Positions 7,053 through 13,889 of a stretch of DNA of 13,889 nt are shown here, piece after piece. Every line of letters begins with the position of its first letter. Positions within the stretch are counted from its first letter, which is position 1. Below the pieces are notes generated by a model, which made no database searches, was not told the DNA's origin, and saw only the letters and a program-made list of their open reading frames with translations. Source of the DNA: JAEUIV01 sp033763795 (GTDB taxonomy: Bacteria > Planctomycetota > Phycisphaerae > Phycisphaerales > UBA1924); the NCBI GenBank assembly GCA_033763795.1, contig JANRJV010000050.1, forward strand, positions 1 to 13,889. The letters run 5' to 3'. Made by a program: the position numbers and the translations under genes.

Positions 7053-7595
7053 ATGATCTGCCCATTCTGTGGCGTGGACAACGACAAGGTCATCGACAGC
7101 CGCTCCAGCGAGGGCGCCCGCGTCATCCGCCGCCGCCGCCAGTGCCTCGCCTGCCAGAAACGGTTCACAACCTACGAACGCGTCGAGGAAACCGTCCGCC
7201 TCACCGTCATCAAAAAAGACGGCTCACGCGTCCCCTTCAGCCGCGACAACATCCTCAAAGGCGTCCTCGCCGCCTGCGGCAAACGACCCATCCCCGAAGA
7301 CGCCAAGGCCCGCCTCGTCGACGAGGTTGAGGACGAGCTCCACAAGAAGTTCGACCGCGAAGTCGAGAGCCGCGTCATAGGCGAGCTCGTCGCACGCAAG
7401 CTCCGCGACCTCGACGAGATCGCCTATGTCCGCTTCGCCAGCGAGTACTACCAGTTCCGGAACGTCGGCGACATCATGAAGCAGCTCGAAGAGCTCAGCA
7501 GCCGCGTCAAGGACGTCCGCGACCAGCAGCCCCTCTTCGCCGACCACACCCCCGCCGCGCTCGACGGCCAGGGCTCGCCCCGAATCACCCCGTGA
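7053..7595 (+). CDS. nrdR: Transcriptional repressor NrdR
   Basis: NrdR represses ribonucleotide reductase genes in response to bound ATP/dATP. The N-terminal zinc ribbon is intact: Cys3 and Cys6 in MICPFC, Cys31 and Cys34 in QCLACQ. The family segment KVIDSR (12-17), the RRRR cluster (26-29) and KRFTTYERVEE (36-46) are also present. An ATP-cone domain follows (about 49-139), beginning VIKKDGSRVPFSRDNILKG. At 180 residues it is longer than E. coli NrdR (149) because of a C-terminal tail after about residue 150. The ATG gives the expected MICPFC start; a ribosome binding site is hardly visible. No ribonucleotide reductase gene is in the window. Its last 11 bp overlap the 3' end of fliS on the other strand. 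Confidence 0.96.
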   Translation: MICPFCGVDNDKVIDSRSSEGARVIRRRRQCLACQKRFTTYERVEETVRLTVIKKDGSRVPFSRDNILKGVLAACGKRPIPEDAKARLVDEVEDELHKKFDREVESRVIGELVARKLRDLDEIAYVRFASEYYQFRNVGDIMKQLEELSSRVKDVRDQQPLFADHTPAALDGQGSPRITP

Positions 7596-8055
7596 TCGAC
7601 AGCGGACGGTACCCCGGCCCCGCCGCCCCAACCGCCTCCGCTCCAACCGCCCCCGCCCCGGCCCCCGCCGACGAACGCTCCGCCGCCAGCTTCTCCAGCA
7701 GCAGCCGCCACGTCTCGCGGTCGTAGTCCATCAGCTCGATCGCCTCGTCGATCTTCGCCAGGCTCTTCTCGAAGCTCCCCTCGACGATCAGCCTGAACAC
7801 GTACGTGTAGATCGCCTCCAGCTTGCCGCACAGGTCCGGATCGACCTCGCGCTTCAGGCTGCTGCTCAGCTCGATGATGATGTTCCGCGCGTTGCTGAAG
7901 CTCTCGTGCAGCTTCTCGTAGTTCCGCGCCTCCATCGCGCCCCGGCCCTCGCGCAGGAACCGCAGCGCCCCCTCGATCAGCAGCATCCGCAGCTCCTCGG
8001 GGCTCGCCGTCAGAACCTTGGTGCGGAAGTACGGGTTGTTCACGTCGAAGGTCAT
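7585..8055 (-). CDS. fliS: Flagellar export chaperone FliS
   Basis: FliS binds the C-terminus of flagellin in the cytoplasm, keeps it from polymerising early and delivers it to the flagellar export gate. This 156-residue protein begins MTFDVNNPYFRTKVLTASPE and has the family's four-helix pattern. Signature segments are PEELRMLLIEGALRFL (about 19-34) and the amphipathic helices at 38-68, 73-97 and 100-126. After about residue 129 there is an Ala/Gly-rich tail not typical of FliS (usually 120-135 residues). It lies 54 bp downstream of fliD on the same strand, the usual fliD-fliS order. No Shine-Dalgarno sequence is visible before ATG 8055, so translation may depend on the fliD transcript. The 3' end overlaps nrdR. 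Confidence 0.93.
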   Translation of the reverse strand: MTFDVNNPYFRTKVLTASPEELRMLLIEGALRFLREGRGAMEARNYEKLHESFSNARNIIIELSSSLKREVDPDLCGKLEAIYTYVFRLIVEGSFEKSLAKIDEAIELMDYDRETWRLLLEKLAAERSSAGAGAGAVGAEAVGAAGPGYRPLSITG

Positions 8056-8109
8056 CGTGAGGTCAACAATCGGTCCGCCGCGCCCCCGGCTTGAAGCACC
8101 CTCCGCCGA

Positions 8110-10959
8110 TTACCGGCTCAGCGACCCCAGCGCCGAAGACTGCGACTGCAGCGACGCGATCGCCTTCTCCATGTCCGCGAACTGCTTCTCCAGACGCGCA
8201 CGCTTGGACGCCAGCTTCACGTCGATCGCCGCCACGCGGTCGTTCTGCGCCTCGATCTGCGTGTCGATCGTCCGCCCGCGCCGCGTCAGCGTCCCGTCCA
8301 CGCTGCTCGTCATCCCGGAGACCATCTCCGCCAGCTTCTCCGCCACACCCAGCCGCGTGAACTGCGTCGCCGTGGACGTGTTGTTCACCCGGATCCCGGG
8401 ACGGATCTCGACCGTGCTCTCCCGCGCCACGGCGTCCCGCGCCGAGAACAGCGCCTTCACGCCCTCCGGGTCGTTCTCGAGCGCCGTCCGGAAGTCGTCG
8501 CGGTCGAACTCCAGCTTCCCCTCCGCCCCGATCGTCACCCCAACCTGGAACAGACGCGTGTAACGGCCCGTCACGCCGTCCGGCCCCGACTGCACATACC
8601 GCGACAGCGTCGACCGCAGCGAGCCGATCGTCGAGTCGCCGAACAGCGCCGTCGCCTGCTGGCTCTCCGTGTCGTAGCTGTCGTACCGGTCCAGCTTGTC
8701 GATCACCGCGTTGTACGCCGCCACGAAGTCCGTCACGGACTTCTCGACCGCCTCCGTATCCCGCGACACCACCAGGTTCACCGCCGTGTCGCTCGTCGTC
8801 TTCAGGTCGATCGTCACCCCCTGCACCACGTTGTCCAGCGTGTTCGAGGAGCTCGTCAGCAGCACCGCCCGCGCCGGGTCGCCCGACCCGTAGAACGCCA
8901 CCGCGTCGTCGCCCCGGCTCAGACGGCTCAGCCCGAGGTCCACCGACCCGCTGTCCACCGTGAACCGCCCCACCGAGCCCGAGCGCTGCGACGTCAGGCT
9001 CAGCCGGAACGGTGCCGCCCCCGCTCCGTCACGGATCACCGACGCCGACACCCCCGCACCCGCCGCGTTGATCTTGTTCACCACCGCGTTCAGCGTGTCC
9101 GTCGCCGAGAGCGCCACCGTCTTCTCGTACGAGCCGTTCAGCTCCGTCACGCCCCCGTCCCCGTCGTCCGAGCCCGCGATGTTCAGGTTCTTCGCGACCG
9201 TCCCGCTCACGTCCTCGATCTTCAGCGTCCCCGACACCCCCGAGTCGTCGCGGATCACGATCCCGTCGCCCGTCGAGTTGATCTCCGCCGAGATCGACGA
9301 CCCCGGCGCCGCGTTCAGGAACTTCAGCAGGTCGTCGACGTTCTTGAGGCTCTCAGTGATGCTGATCGTCGACACCGCGCCCGACGCGTCCGTGATCCGG
9401 ATCGTCCCCGTCCCGATCCCCTTGCCCCCGTTCAGCCGCGACAGCTCCGTCGCCCGCCCGATCCACTTCGACTGCAGGTTCGTCCCGTTGATCTGCCCCG
9501 TCGTCGAGCTCCCCGAGAGACCCAGCGCCGTCGCCGCCGCCCCGCTGGCGCTCAGCGCCGTCCCGCCCCCCGCAGTGTCCTCCAGCGACAGGCCGTTGCC
9601 CGCCCGGTTCAGACCCACCCGCGCGTTGCTCCCGTCGGCCGCGAGCTGATCGTTGATCGTCTTGATCAGATCGCTCACCGAACCCGACAGCGCGCCCGCG
9701 CTCAGCGTGATCGCCGTGTCGTTCCCCGACCGGTCCACGATCGTCAGCGCCGTGTCGCTCAGACCCGATCCGCCCGCCAGGCCCCGCGTCAGCGTGCTGT
9801 TCAGCGACGCGATCAGCCGCCGACCGTCCACAACACCGTCCGCCTCGCCCCCGGGGCCCGTCGCGATCCCCAGGTCCTGCGCCGTCGAGCGGTCGGCCGA
9901 GCCGTTCGCGACCACAAGGTTCCCGCCGCCCACCGTGTTGTCAGTCAGCACCAGCCCCGTCCGGTCCGCGTTCAGCGCCGCCGTCACCTTGCCCCCGCCC
10001 TGCGTGTTGATGTAGTTGAGAACGTCCTGCAGGCTCGTCGCACGCGTCCGCGTCACCGTGTTCACCCCGTTCACCGTCTCGGTCTTCTGACCAAGCTCGA
10101 TGTTCAGCGTGCTGCCGTCCCGCGTCTGGATCAGGAGGTCGGTCGACCCGTCGCGGATGTTCACGCCCGTCCCGTCGTTCAACGTCGCCAGCGCCGTCGC
10201 CCCCGACAGCGTCCGCACGCGGGCCCCCGTGATCGACTGGCCGAACCCCGCCGTCCCCGCCGCCCCCGCGATCCCCAGGCTCGCCGCCGTGTTGTACCCC
10301 GACGCGTTCGCCACCGTCAGTCGGCCGGACCCCGCGTCGTTCCTGTCCGTGATCTTGATCGAGTCGCCGTCGACCGTCGCGCTCACGCGCACCCCCGACG
10401 CCGTGTTGATCGCCTCAAGCACGTCGCCCACCGTCACCGCCGTCGACAGGTCGACCGTCGCGCTCGACCCCGACGCGTCCGTGATGACGATCTTGCCCCG
10501 CTCGACCCCCGTCCCCCCGTTCAGCTCCGACAGCTGCGTGTCCGAGTCCAGCCGCCCGCCGCCCGTCTCGAACGTCAGGCTCGTCAGACCCAGGCCCGAG
10601 CTCGTCGCGTCCGTGAACCCCCGGCTGAGCTGCTGCTGCGTCGTCACCAGACGCTTCACAAGAAAGCTGTACGACCCCGCCGCCGCCGTCGAGCTCGCGC
10701 TCGCCGTCAGCACCGCCGTGTCGCTCGACTCCGCCTTCGACGCCTGGAACGAGTCCGCCGTACGGAACCTGCTCGCCGCCGTCTTTAGCGCCAGCAGCGT
10801 CGAGTTGATGTCAAGGTACGCCGCCCGCTGCTGCTGCAGCCCCACAACCCGACGCTGGATCGTCTGCTTGGGCCGCGCCTCCAGGCTCAGCAGCTGATCG
10901 ATCAGCTGCGCGGAATTGATCCCGCTGAAGAGCCCGACTCCGCTCGTGATCCCGCCCAT
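8110..10959 (-). CDS. fliD: Flagellar filament cap protein FliD, extra-long with hook-IN-like repeats
   Basis: FliD caps the filament tip and helps flagellin subunits fold in place. The N-terminus (SGVGLFSGINSAQLIDQLLSLEARP, 6-30 when read across) and the following coiled-coil D0/D1 region are typical. So are the C-terminal domain (about 686-945, with ITDFVAAYNAVID-like SVTDFVAAYNAVIDKLDRYD at 741-760) and the final heptad-rich helix. At 949 residues it is about twice the usual 450-500. The extra length is at about 145-600, where a module occurs four times: LNGGTG-like opening, I.ITD.SG, a DVL..IN segment, then a glycine turn and LGIAG-type end (about 145-232, 260-366, 400-483, 509-597). This resembles the flagellin hook-IN motif. 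AAGGAG six bases before the ATG is a strong ribosome binding site. fliS follows. Confidence 0.95.
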   Translation of the reverse strand: MGGITSGVGLFSGINSAQLIDQLLSLEARPKQTIQRRVVGLQQQRAAYLDINSTLLALKTAASRFRTADSFQASKAESSDTAVLTASASSTAAAGSYSFLVKRLVTTQQQLSRGFTDATSSGLGLTSLTFETGGGRLDSDTQLSELNGGTGVERGKIVITDASGSSATVDLSTAVTVGDVLEAINTASGVRVSATVDGDSIKITDRNDAGSGRLTVANASGYNTAASLGIAGAAGTAGFGQSITGARVRTLSGATALATLNDGTGVNIRDGSTDLLIQTRDGSTLNIELGQKTETVNGVNTVTRTRATSLQDVLNYINTQGGGKVTAALNADRTGLVLTDNTVGGGNLVVANGSADRSTAQDLGIATGPGGEADGVVDGRRLIASLNSTLTRGLAGGSGLSDTALTIVDRSGNDTAITLSAGALSGSVSDLIKTINDQLAADGSNARVGLNRAGNGLSLEDTAGGGTALSASGAAATALGLSGSSTTGQINGTNLQSKWIGRATELSRLNGGKGIGTGTIRITDASGAVSTISITESLKNVDDLLKFLNAAPGSSISAEINSTGDGIVIRDDSGVSGTLKIEDVSGTVAKNLNIAGSDDGDGGVTELNGSYEKTVALSATDTLNAVVNKINAAGAGVSASVIRDGAGAAPFRLSLTSQRSGSVGRFTVDSGSVDLGLSRLSRGDDAVAFYGSGDPARAVLLTSSSNTLDNVVQGVTIDLKTTSDTAVNLVVSRDTEAVEKSVTDFVAAYNAVIDKLDRYDSYDTESQQATALFGDSTIGSLRSTLSRYVQSGPDGVTGRYTRLFQVGVTIGAEGKLEFDRDDFRTALENDPEGVKALFSARDAVARESTVEIRPGIRVNNTSTATQFTRLGVAEKLAEMVSGMTSSVDGTLTRRGRTIDTQIEAQNDRVAAIDVKLASKRARLEKQFADMEKAIASLQSQSSALGSLSR

Positions 10960-11011
10960 GCAACGCTCCTTTCAACCTCCCGCCGGAGCCCCCCGCGCGA
11001 CGCCGCGTCCG

Positions 11012-11022
11012 CCCCCCCCCCC
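11012..11022. repeat. Homopolymer of 11 C (11 G on the fliD strand)
   Basis: Eleven consecutive C lie 53 bases upstream of the fliD ATG, in the probable leader or promoter region. Tracts of this length are prone to slipped-strand changes. In a C-rich strand it may be chance. Confidence 0.9.
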
Positions 11023-11042
11023 AGCACACGCCACCGCGAAGG

Positions 11043-11330
11043 TCATGCCGCGCGACGCAGCCCCACCGGCACGCCTCCCGCCTTCGCCGCCCTCCCCTTC
11101 CCCCGCCTCAGATTCAGCACGTCCATCGCCCACCCGGGCAGCGTCGACACGTACAGCCGCCGAGCCTCCTGCTCCGCCTCAAATGGGGAGTTCCACTCCG
11201 CCACGCGGGGAACACACGCCGACGCCCGCTCCAGCGCCCGCGCCGCCCCCCCCGGCAGCCGCGCCCGACCCGTCTCTCGCTCATCGGACCGTTCCGTCCC
11301 GCCGCTGCATTGCCAGGGGTGCTTCATCAC
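11043..11330 (-). CDS. Doubtful 95-residue open frame upstream of fliD
   Basis: I do not recognise this frame. It begins GTG ATG at 11330/11327 and ends with TGA 83 bases before the fliD start, on the same strand. Codons end mainly in G (GCG, CGG, CTG, GAG), as in the real minus-strand genes, but the strand bias alone would give that. The middle (AEWNSPFEAEQEARRLYVS, about 44-62) looks somewhat protein-like. The first 40 residues are rich in Arg/Gly/Ala, as shadow frames are. There is no ribosome binding site and no known motif. It could be a small gene co-transcribed with fliD, but chance is at least as likely. Confidence 0.25.
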   Translation of the reverse strand: MMKHPWQCSGGTERSDERETGRARLPGGAARALERASACVPRVAEWNSPFEAEQEARRLYVSTLPGWAMDVLNLRRGKGRAAKAGGVPVGLRRAA

Positions 11331-11464
11331 GCATCATTCGTCGGCGACCCCGACCCTCATCTTCACCCCGCCCCGCCCCGCACCACCCGCACAACCATTC
11401 TTGGGACGCACCCTCCCGACCCCGTCCGATAACTCGCCGCCCCGCAACTCGCGATGATGCACCC

Positions 11465-13534
11465 ATGACCGACCTCACCCCGCCACCCGCCGCCCCCTAC
11501 GCCATCGATCAGCCCCAGGGCCACCTCCGACCCTCCCCGGATCACGAGTGGCTCCTCGCCTCAGGCAACGGCGGGTTCGCCATGGGCACCGCCTCGGGCC
11601 TCAACCGCCGCAAGTACCACTCCCTCCTCAACGCCTCGCTCAATCCCCCCGTCGAACGACTCTCCTGCCTCACCAGCCTCGACGAGCAGATCCGCATCGC
11701 CCCCGCACCCGCACCCGCCCCCGCACCCGCCCCGACCCTCACAGCCTCCCTCTTCGCCCATCGACTCAACAGCCTCTCCATCCATCCCTCTGACTCCCTC
11801 TTCCCAACCCGCTTCGAGAAGACGCCCACCACCGCCACCTGGACCTACTCCCTCGCCCCGCACGTCTCCCTCCGCAAAGAACTGAAGCTCCTCTGGCGGC
11901 GCAACGCCTGCGCCGTCCGCTACACGCTTCTTGCGCCCCCCGACTCCCGCGCCACACTCGTCCTCACACCCCGCGTCTCCCTCCGCGACTTCCACGCGCT
12001 CCTCCCCACCAACACCGCCGACCGCTACACCATCGAGCAGCAGCCCGAAGGCTTCCGCGTCCTCTCTCCCGACTCCAAGGGCCGCGCCCTCGTCATGCGC
12101 TGCCCCGGCGCCGCCGTCCGCCGCGCCCCGACCCTCCTCTCGGGCGTGCTCCTCGACTTCGAGTCCGAGCGCCACCAGGAAGACACCGACGCCCTCTTCT
12201 CCCCCGGCTCAATCACCATCGAACTCATCGCCGACCCCGCCGACCCCCGCCGCGCCTCGGCCGTCTTCACCGCCGCCCACGAGCCCGACGCCCCGGACCC
12301 CGCCGCCTTCGACACGCCCGATCCCCGCGCCGCCCACCTCGCACGAGTCCGCGCCGACTTCCAGCAATCCCACCCCGACCGTGCCGCCCTCGCACCGCTC
12401 GTCGACGCCGCAGACGACTTCCTCGTCCCACGCTCCGTCGCCGGCCAGCAGCTCATGACCGTCCTCGCCGGCTTCCCCTGGTTCGCCGACTGGGGACGCG
12501 ACACCATGATCTCCCTCGTCGGCCTCATGATCGTCACCCGACGCTTCGACGACGCAAAGGGCTGCCTCGCAACCTTCGCCCGCTACACCACCCAAGGCAT
12601 GATCCCCAACCTCTTCGATGACTACGGCGGCCCGCCCCAGTACAACACCGTCGACGCCTCACTCTGGTTCCTACACGCCTGCCGCCAGTACGTCGACGCC
12701 TCGGGCGACCGACACACCTTCGACTCCATCCTCAGGCCCGCATGCCTCGAGATCATCGACCGCTACCAGCGCGGCACACGCTTCAACATCCGCATGGACC
12801 CCGCCGACGCACTCATCACCGCCGGCGACCACACAACACAGCTCACATGGATGGACGCTAAACGCAACGGCGTCGTCTTCACGCCACGCCACGGCAAGGC
12901 CGTCGAAATCAACGCCCTCTGGCACCACGGCCTCGTCTCCGTCGCCCAGCTCATCCAGCACGACGATCCCGCCCACGCCGCACAGCTCACCGGCCTCGCA
13001 CGCCGCGTCGAACGCTCCTTCCGCGCCGCCTTCTGGCTCCCCGCCGAGAACCGCCTCGCCGACTGCATCCAGCCCGACGCAGTCATCACCCACCTCCGCC
13101 CCAACCAGATCTTCGCCGCCAGCCTCGAACACTCGCCCCTCACCACCGACGAGCGCCGCGCCGTCGTCGACTCCGTCCGCAACCGCCTCCTCACGCCCAT
13201 GGGACTCCGCACCCTCGACCCCGCCGACCCCGCCTACTGCCCGCGCTTCGAGGGCGACATGATGCAACGCGACCGCGCCTATCACAACGGCACGGTCTGG
13301 CCCTGGCTCATCGGCCCATACTGCGAGGCCGCCCTCCGCGCCGATCACTTCTCAGACGCCGCCAAGGCCCACGTCCGCCGCACCATAGAACCCCTCCTCG
13401 CATCGCTCACCACAGGCTGCCTGGGTCAGGTCGCCGAGGTCTACGACGCCGAAGAACCCCGCCGACCACAAGGCTGCGTCGCACAGGCATGGAGCGTCGC
13501 CGAACTCCTCCGCGCCGCAGTCCTGGCCCTCTGA
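11465..13534 (+). CDS. Glycogen debranching enzyme (amylo-alpha-1,6-glucosidase type)
   Basis: This 689-residue protein should hydrolyse alpha-1,6 branch points of glycogen or related glucans in the cytoplasm. The N-terminal beta-rich domain (about 10-290) holds HEWLLASGNGGFAMGT (about 25-40) and GLNRRKYHSLL, typical of bacterial debranching enzymes. The C-terminal (alpha/alpha)6 domain (about 320-685) has these conserved blocks: FPWFADWGRDT (Trp343, Asp346), GMIPNLFDD, TWMDA (Asp464), EINALWHHGL (Glu481), YHNGTVWPW (606-614) and GQVAEVYD (Glu658). An acidic residue in TWMDA and the late glutamate are the likely catalytic pair by analogy with the family. ATG 11465 was chosen because conserved sequence begins soon after; the upstream in-frame extension is low-complexity Pro/Ala. 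There is no clear ribosome binding site. An (Ala-Pro)6 run sits at residues 79-90. No other glycogen gene is nearby. Confidence 0.93.
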   Translation: MTDLTPPPAAPYAIDQPQGHLRPSPDHEWLLASGNGGFAMGTASGLNRRKYHSLLNASLNPPVERLSCLTSLDEQIRIAPAPAPAPAPAPTLTASLFAHRLNSLSIHPSDSLFPTRFEKTPTTATWTYSLAPHVSLRKELKLLWRRNACAVRYTLLAPPDSRATLVLTPRVSLRDFHALLPTNTADRYTIEQQPEGFRVLSPDSKGRALVMRCPGAAVRRAPTLLSGVLLDFESERHQEDTDALFSPGSITIELIADPADPRRASAVFTAAHEPDAPDPAAFDTPDPRAAHLARVRADFQQSHPDRAALAPLVDAADDFLVPRSVAGQQLMTVLAGFPWFADWGRDTMISLVGLMIVTRRFDDAKGCLATFARYTTQGMIPNLFDDYGGPPQYNTVDASLWFLHACRQYVDASGDRHTFDSILRPACLEIIDRYQRGTRFNIRMDPADALITAGDHTTQLTWMDAKRNGVVFTPRHGKAVEINALWHHGLVSVAQLIQHDDPAHAAQLTGLARRVERSFRAAFWLPAENRLADCIQPDAVITHLRPNQIFAASLEHSPLTTDERRAVVDSVRNRLLTPMGLRTLDPADPAYCPRFEGDMMQRDRAYHNGTVWPWLIGPYCEAALRADHFSDAAKAHVRRTIEPLLASLTTGCLGQVAEVYDAEEPRRPQGCVAQAWSVAELLRAAVLAL
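11699..11734 (+). repeat. Short tandem repeat coding for (Ala-Pro)6
   Basis: Six near-identical 6-bp units (GCACCC, with GCC and CCG variants) lie inside the debranching enzyme gene. Unit gain or loss keeps the frame, so only the length of a probable surface loop would vary. Confidence 0.85.
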
Positions 13535-13575
13535 GCTCCGAGCCGAACGCCAACATCGAGTGTCTCTCCGGGTGC

Positions 13576-13604
13576 CACGGTCGAACGTTCCTCGTTCAAC
13601 CGTG
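13576..13604. promoter_or_regulatory. 12-bp inverted repeat after the debranching enzyme gene
   Basis: CACGGTCGAACG, a 5-nt spacer TTCCT, and CGTTCAACCGTG form an inverted repeat with a single mismatch on the + strand; that position becomes a G-U pair in RNA from the minus strand. It lies 41 bp after the debranching stop and 90 bp before the next gene. The + strand side continues TGTCTTCATC, a poor T-tract. It may be an inefficient terminator or a protein-binding operator for the following gene. Confidence 0.45.
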
Positions 13605-13694
13605 TGTCTTCATCTCCATCCCCCGCGCGCACATCCCGCGTCACTCGTTCATCTTCCCCTTGCTCCCTCCCCTTGGCCGCGTCATGCTCCCCCC

Positions 13695-13889
13695 ATGAAC
13701 GCCGCCCAGACCCCGTCCCTCGACACGCTGCTCACCTACTACCTCGACGCCACCATGACCATCGCCGACGTCGCCTTCTGTCTGAGCCGCACCATCACCG
13801 AGACCTTGGACCTTCTCGAATCGCCCGACTTCATCGCCCTCCGCGAGCGCTACGCCGCCGCGCAGGAGCGCCGCGCCGCCACTGCCGCC
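13695..13889 (+). CDS. Partial gene, possible helix-turn-helix protein (3' end beyond the window)
   Basis: I do not recognise this gene. Sixty-five codons are visible from ATG 13695 to the window edge without a stop, with the C-ending codon use typical of plus-strand genes here. The sequence is helical. LDTLLTYYLDATM (9-21) is followed by TIADVAFCLSRTITETLDLL (22-41), which looks like a helix-turn-helix in which the second helix would contact DNA. A basic helix, FIALRERYAAAQERR (46-60), comes next. There is no ribosome binding site before the ATG. The DNA-binding role is a guess from this pattern alone. Confidence 0.55.
   Translation, partial: MNAAQTPSLDTLLTYYLDATMTIADVAFCLSRTITETLDLLESPDFIALRERYAAAQERRAATAA

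Larger units (their letters stand above)
10960..11464. other. 505-bp stretch between fliD and the debranching enzyme gene
   Basis: This gap lies between two divergent genes and should hold both promoters, but I find no convincing pair of promoter boxes. It contains an 11-base C run and one weak 95-codon open frame (both listed). A CCGATAA at 11426-11432 resembles the -10 half of a sigma-28 site but lacks the -35 half. Confidence 0.5.

Noticed and set aside
4543..7056. 837-codon open frame on the + strand opposite thrS
   Set aside because: It is a shadow of thrS in GC-rich DNA. The translation is dominated by Arg, Pro, His and Leu with no domain, while the opposite strand has every ThrS motif.
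8018..10897. Several long + strand frames opposite fliD
   Set aside because: These are Ser/Val/Pro-rich shadow frames; fliD on the minus strand is fully supported by family motifs and a good ribosome binding site.
11426..11432. Sigma-28-like -10 half site CCGATAA before the debranching enzyme gene
   Set aside because: No TAAA-type -35 half at the right distance, and the downstream gene is not flagellar.
10916..11464. 183-residue N-terminal extension of the debranching enzyme
   Set aside because: It is in frame but Pro/Ala/Arg low-complexity and would overlap the fliD start. Family sequence begins only after ATG 11465.

Overview
This is a GC-rich bacterial chromosome segment. The gene set and architectures suggest a flagellated planctomycete of the Phycisphaerae type: a very long, repeat-bearing FliD, a TPR protein fused to a YggX domain, a threonyl-tRNA synthetase with extra insertions, and a 67K-type SppA. 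The phylum is an inference from these features and from base composition; there is no rRNA or other taxonomic marker here. All genes look like ordinary chromosomal genes. I see no insertion sequence, tRNA, rRNA, CRISPR array or phage gene.

Layout. Positions 1-1888 carry three minus-strand genes, probably one operon: a TPR/YggX iron-trafficking fusion (1259-1888), a PmtA-like SAM methyltransferase (534-1169) and a membrane protein cut by the window edge (1-510). Divergent from them are a small zinc metallopeptidase (2032-2478) and the signal peptide peptidase sppA (2589-4415), which ends in a clear intrinsic terminator. thrS (4507-6726) is on the minus strand, with nrdR (7053-7595) divergent from it. 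nrdR converges on fliS (7585-8055, minus) with an 11-bp overlap; fliS lies downstream of fliD (8110-10959, minus). A poorly coding stretch of about 500 bp follows. Then come a glycogen debranching enzyme (11465-13534, plus) and the first 65 codons of a gene with a possible helix-turn-helix (13695 onward).

The most notable item is the thrS leader. On the minus strand, upstream of thrS, a 15-codon open reading frame (6858 to 6811) contains four consecutive threonine codons (ACC ACC ACT ACG). It is followed by a hairpin that starts inside the end of this reading frame, then by a canonical intrinsic terminator (9-bp stem plus five T) lying 21 nt before the thrS start codon. A GC-rich segment just after the leader stop codon can pair with the 5' arm of the terminator. 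This is the layout of a ribosome-mediated transcription attenuator that senses charged tRNA-Thr, here in front of the enzyme that charges it.

Across the whole window the + strand is rich in C whichever strand is coding. Plus-strand genes therefore prefer codons ending in C (GCC, CTC, GTC, CGC), and minus-strand genes prefer codons ending in G (GCG, CTG, GTG, CGG). This fits a single replichore in which the minus strand is the leading strand.
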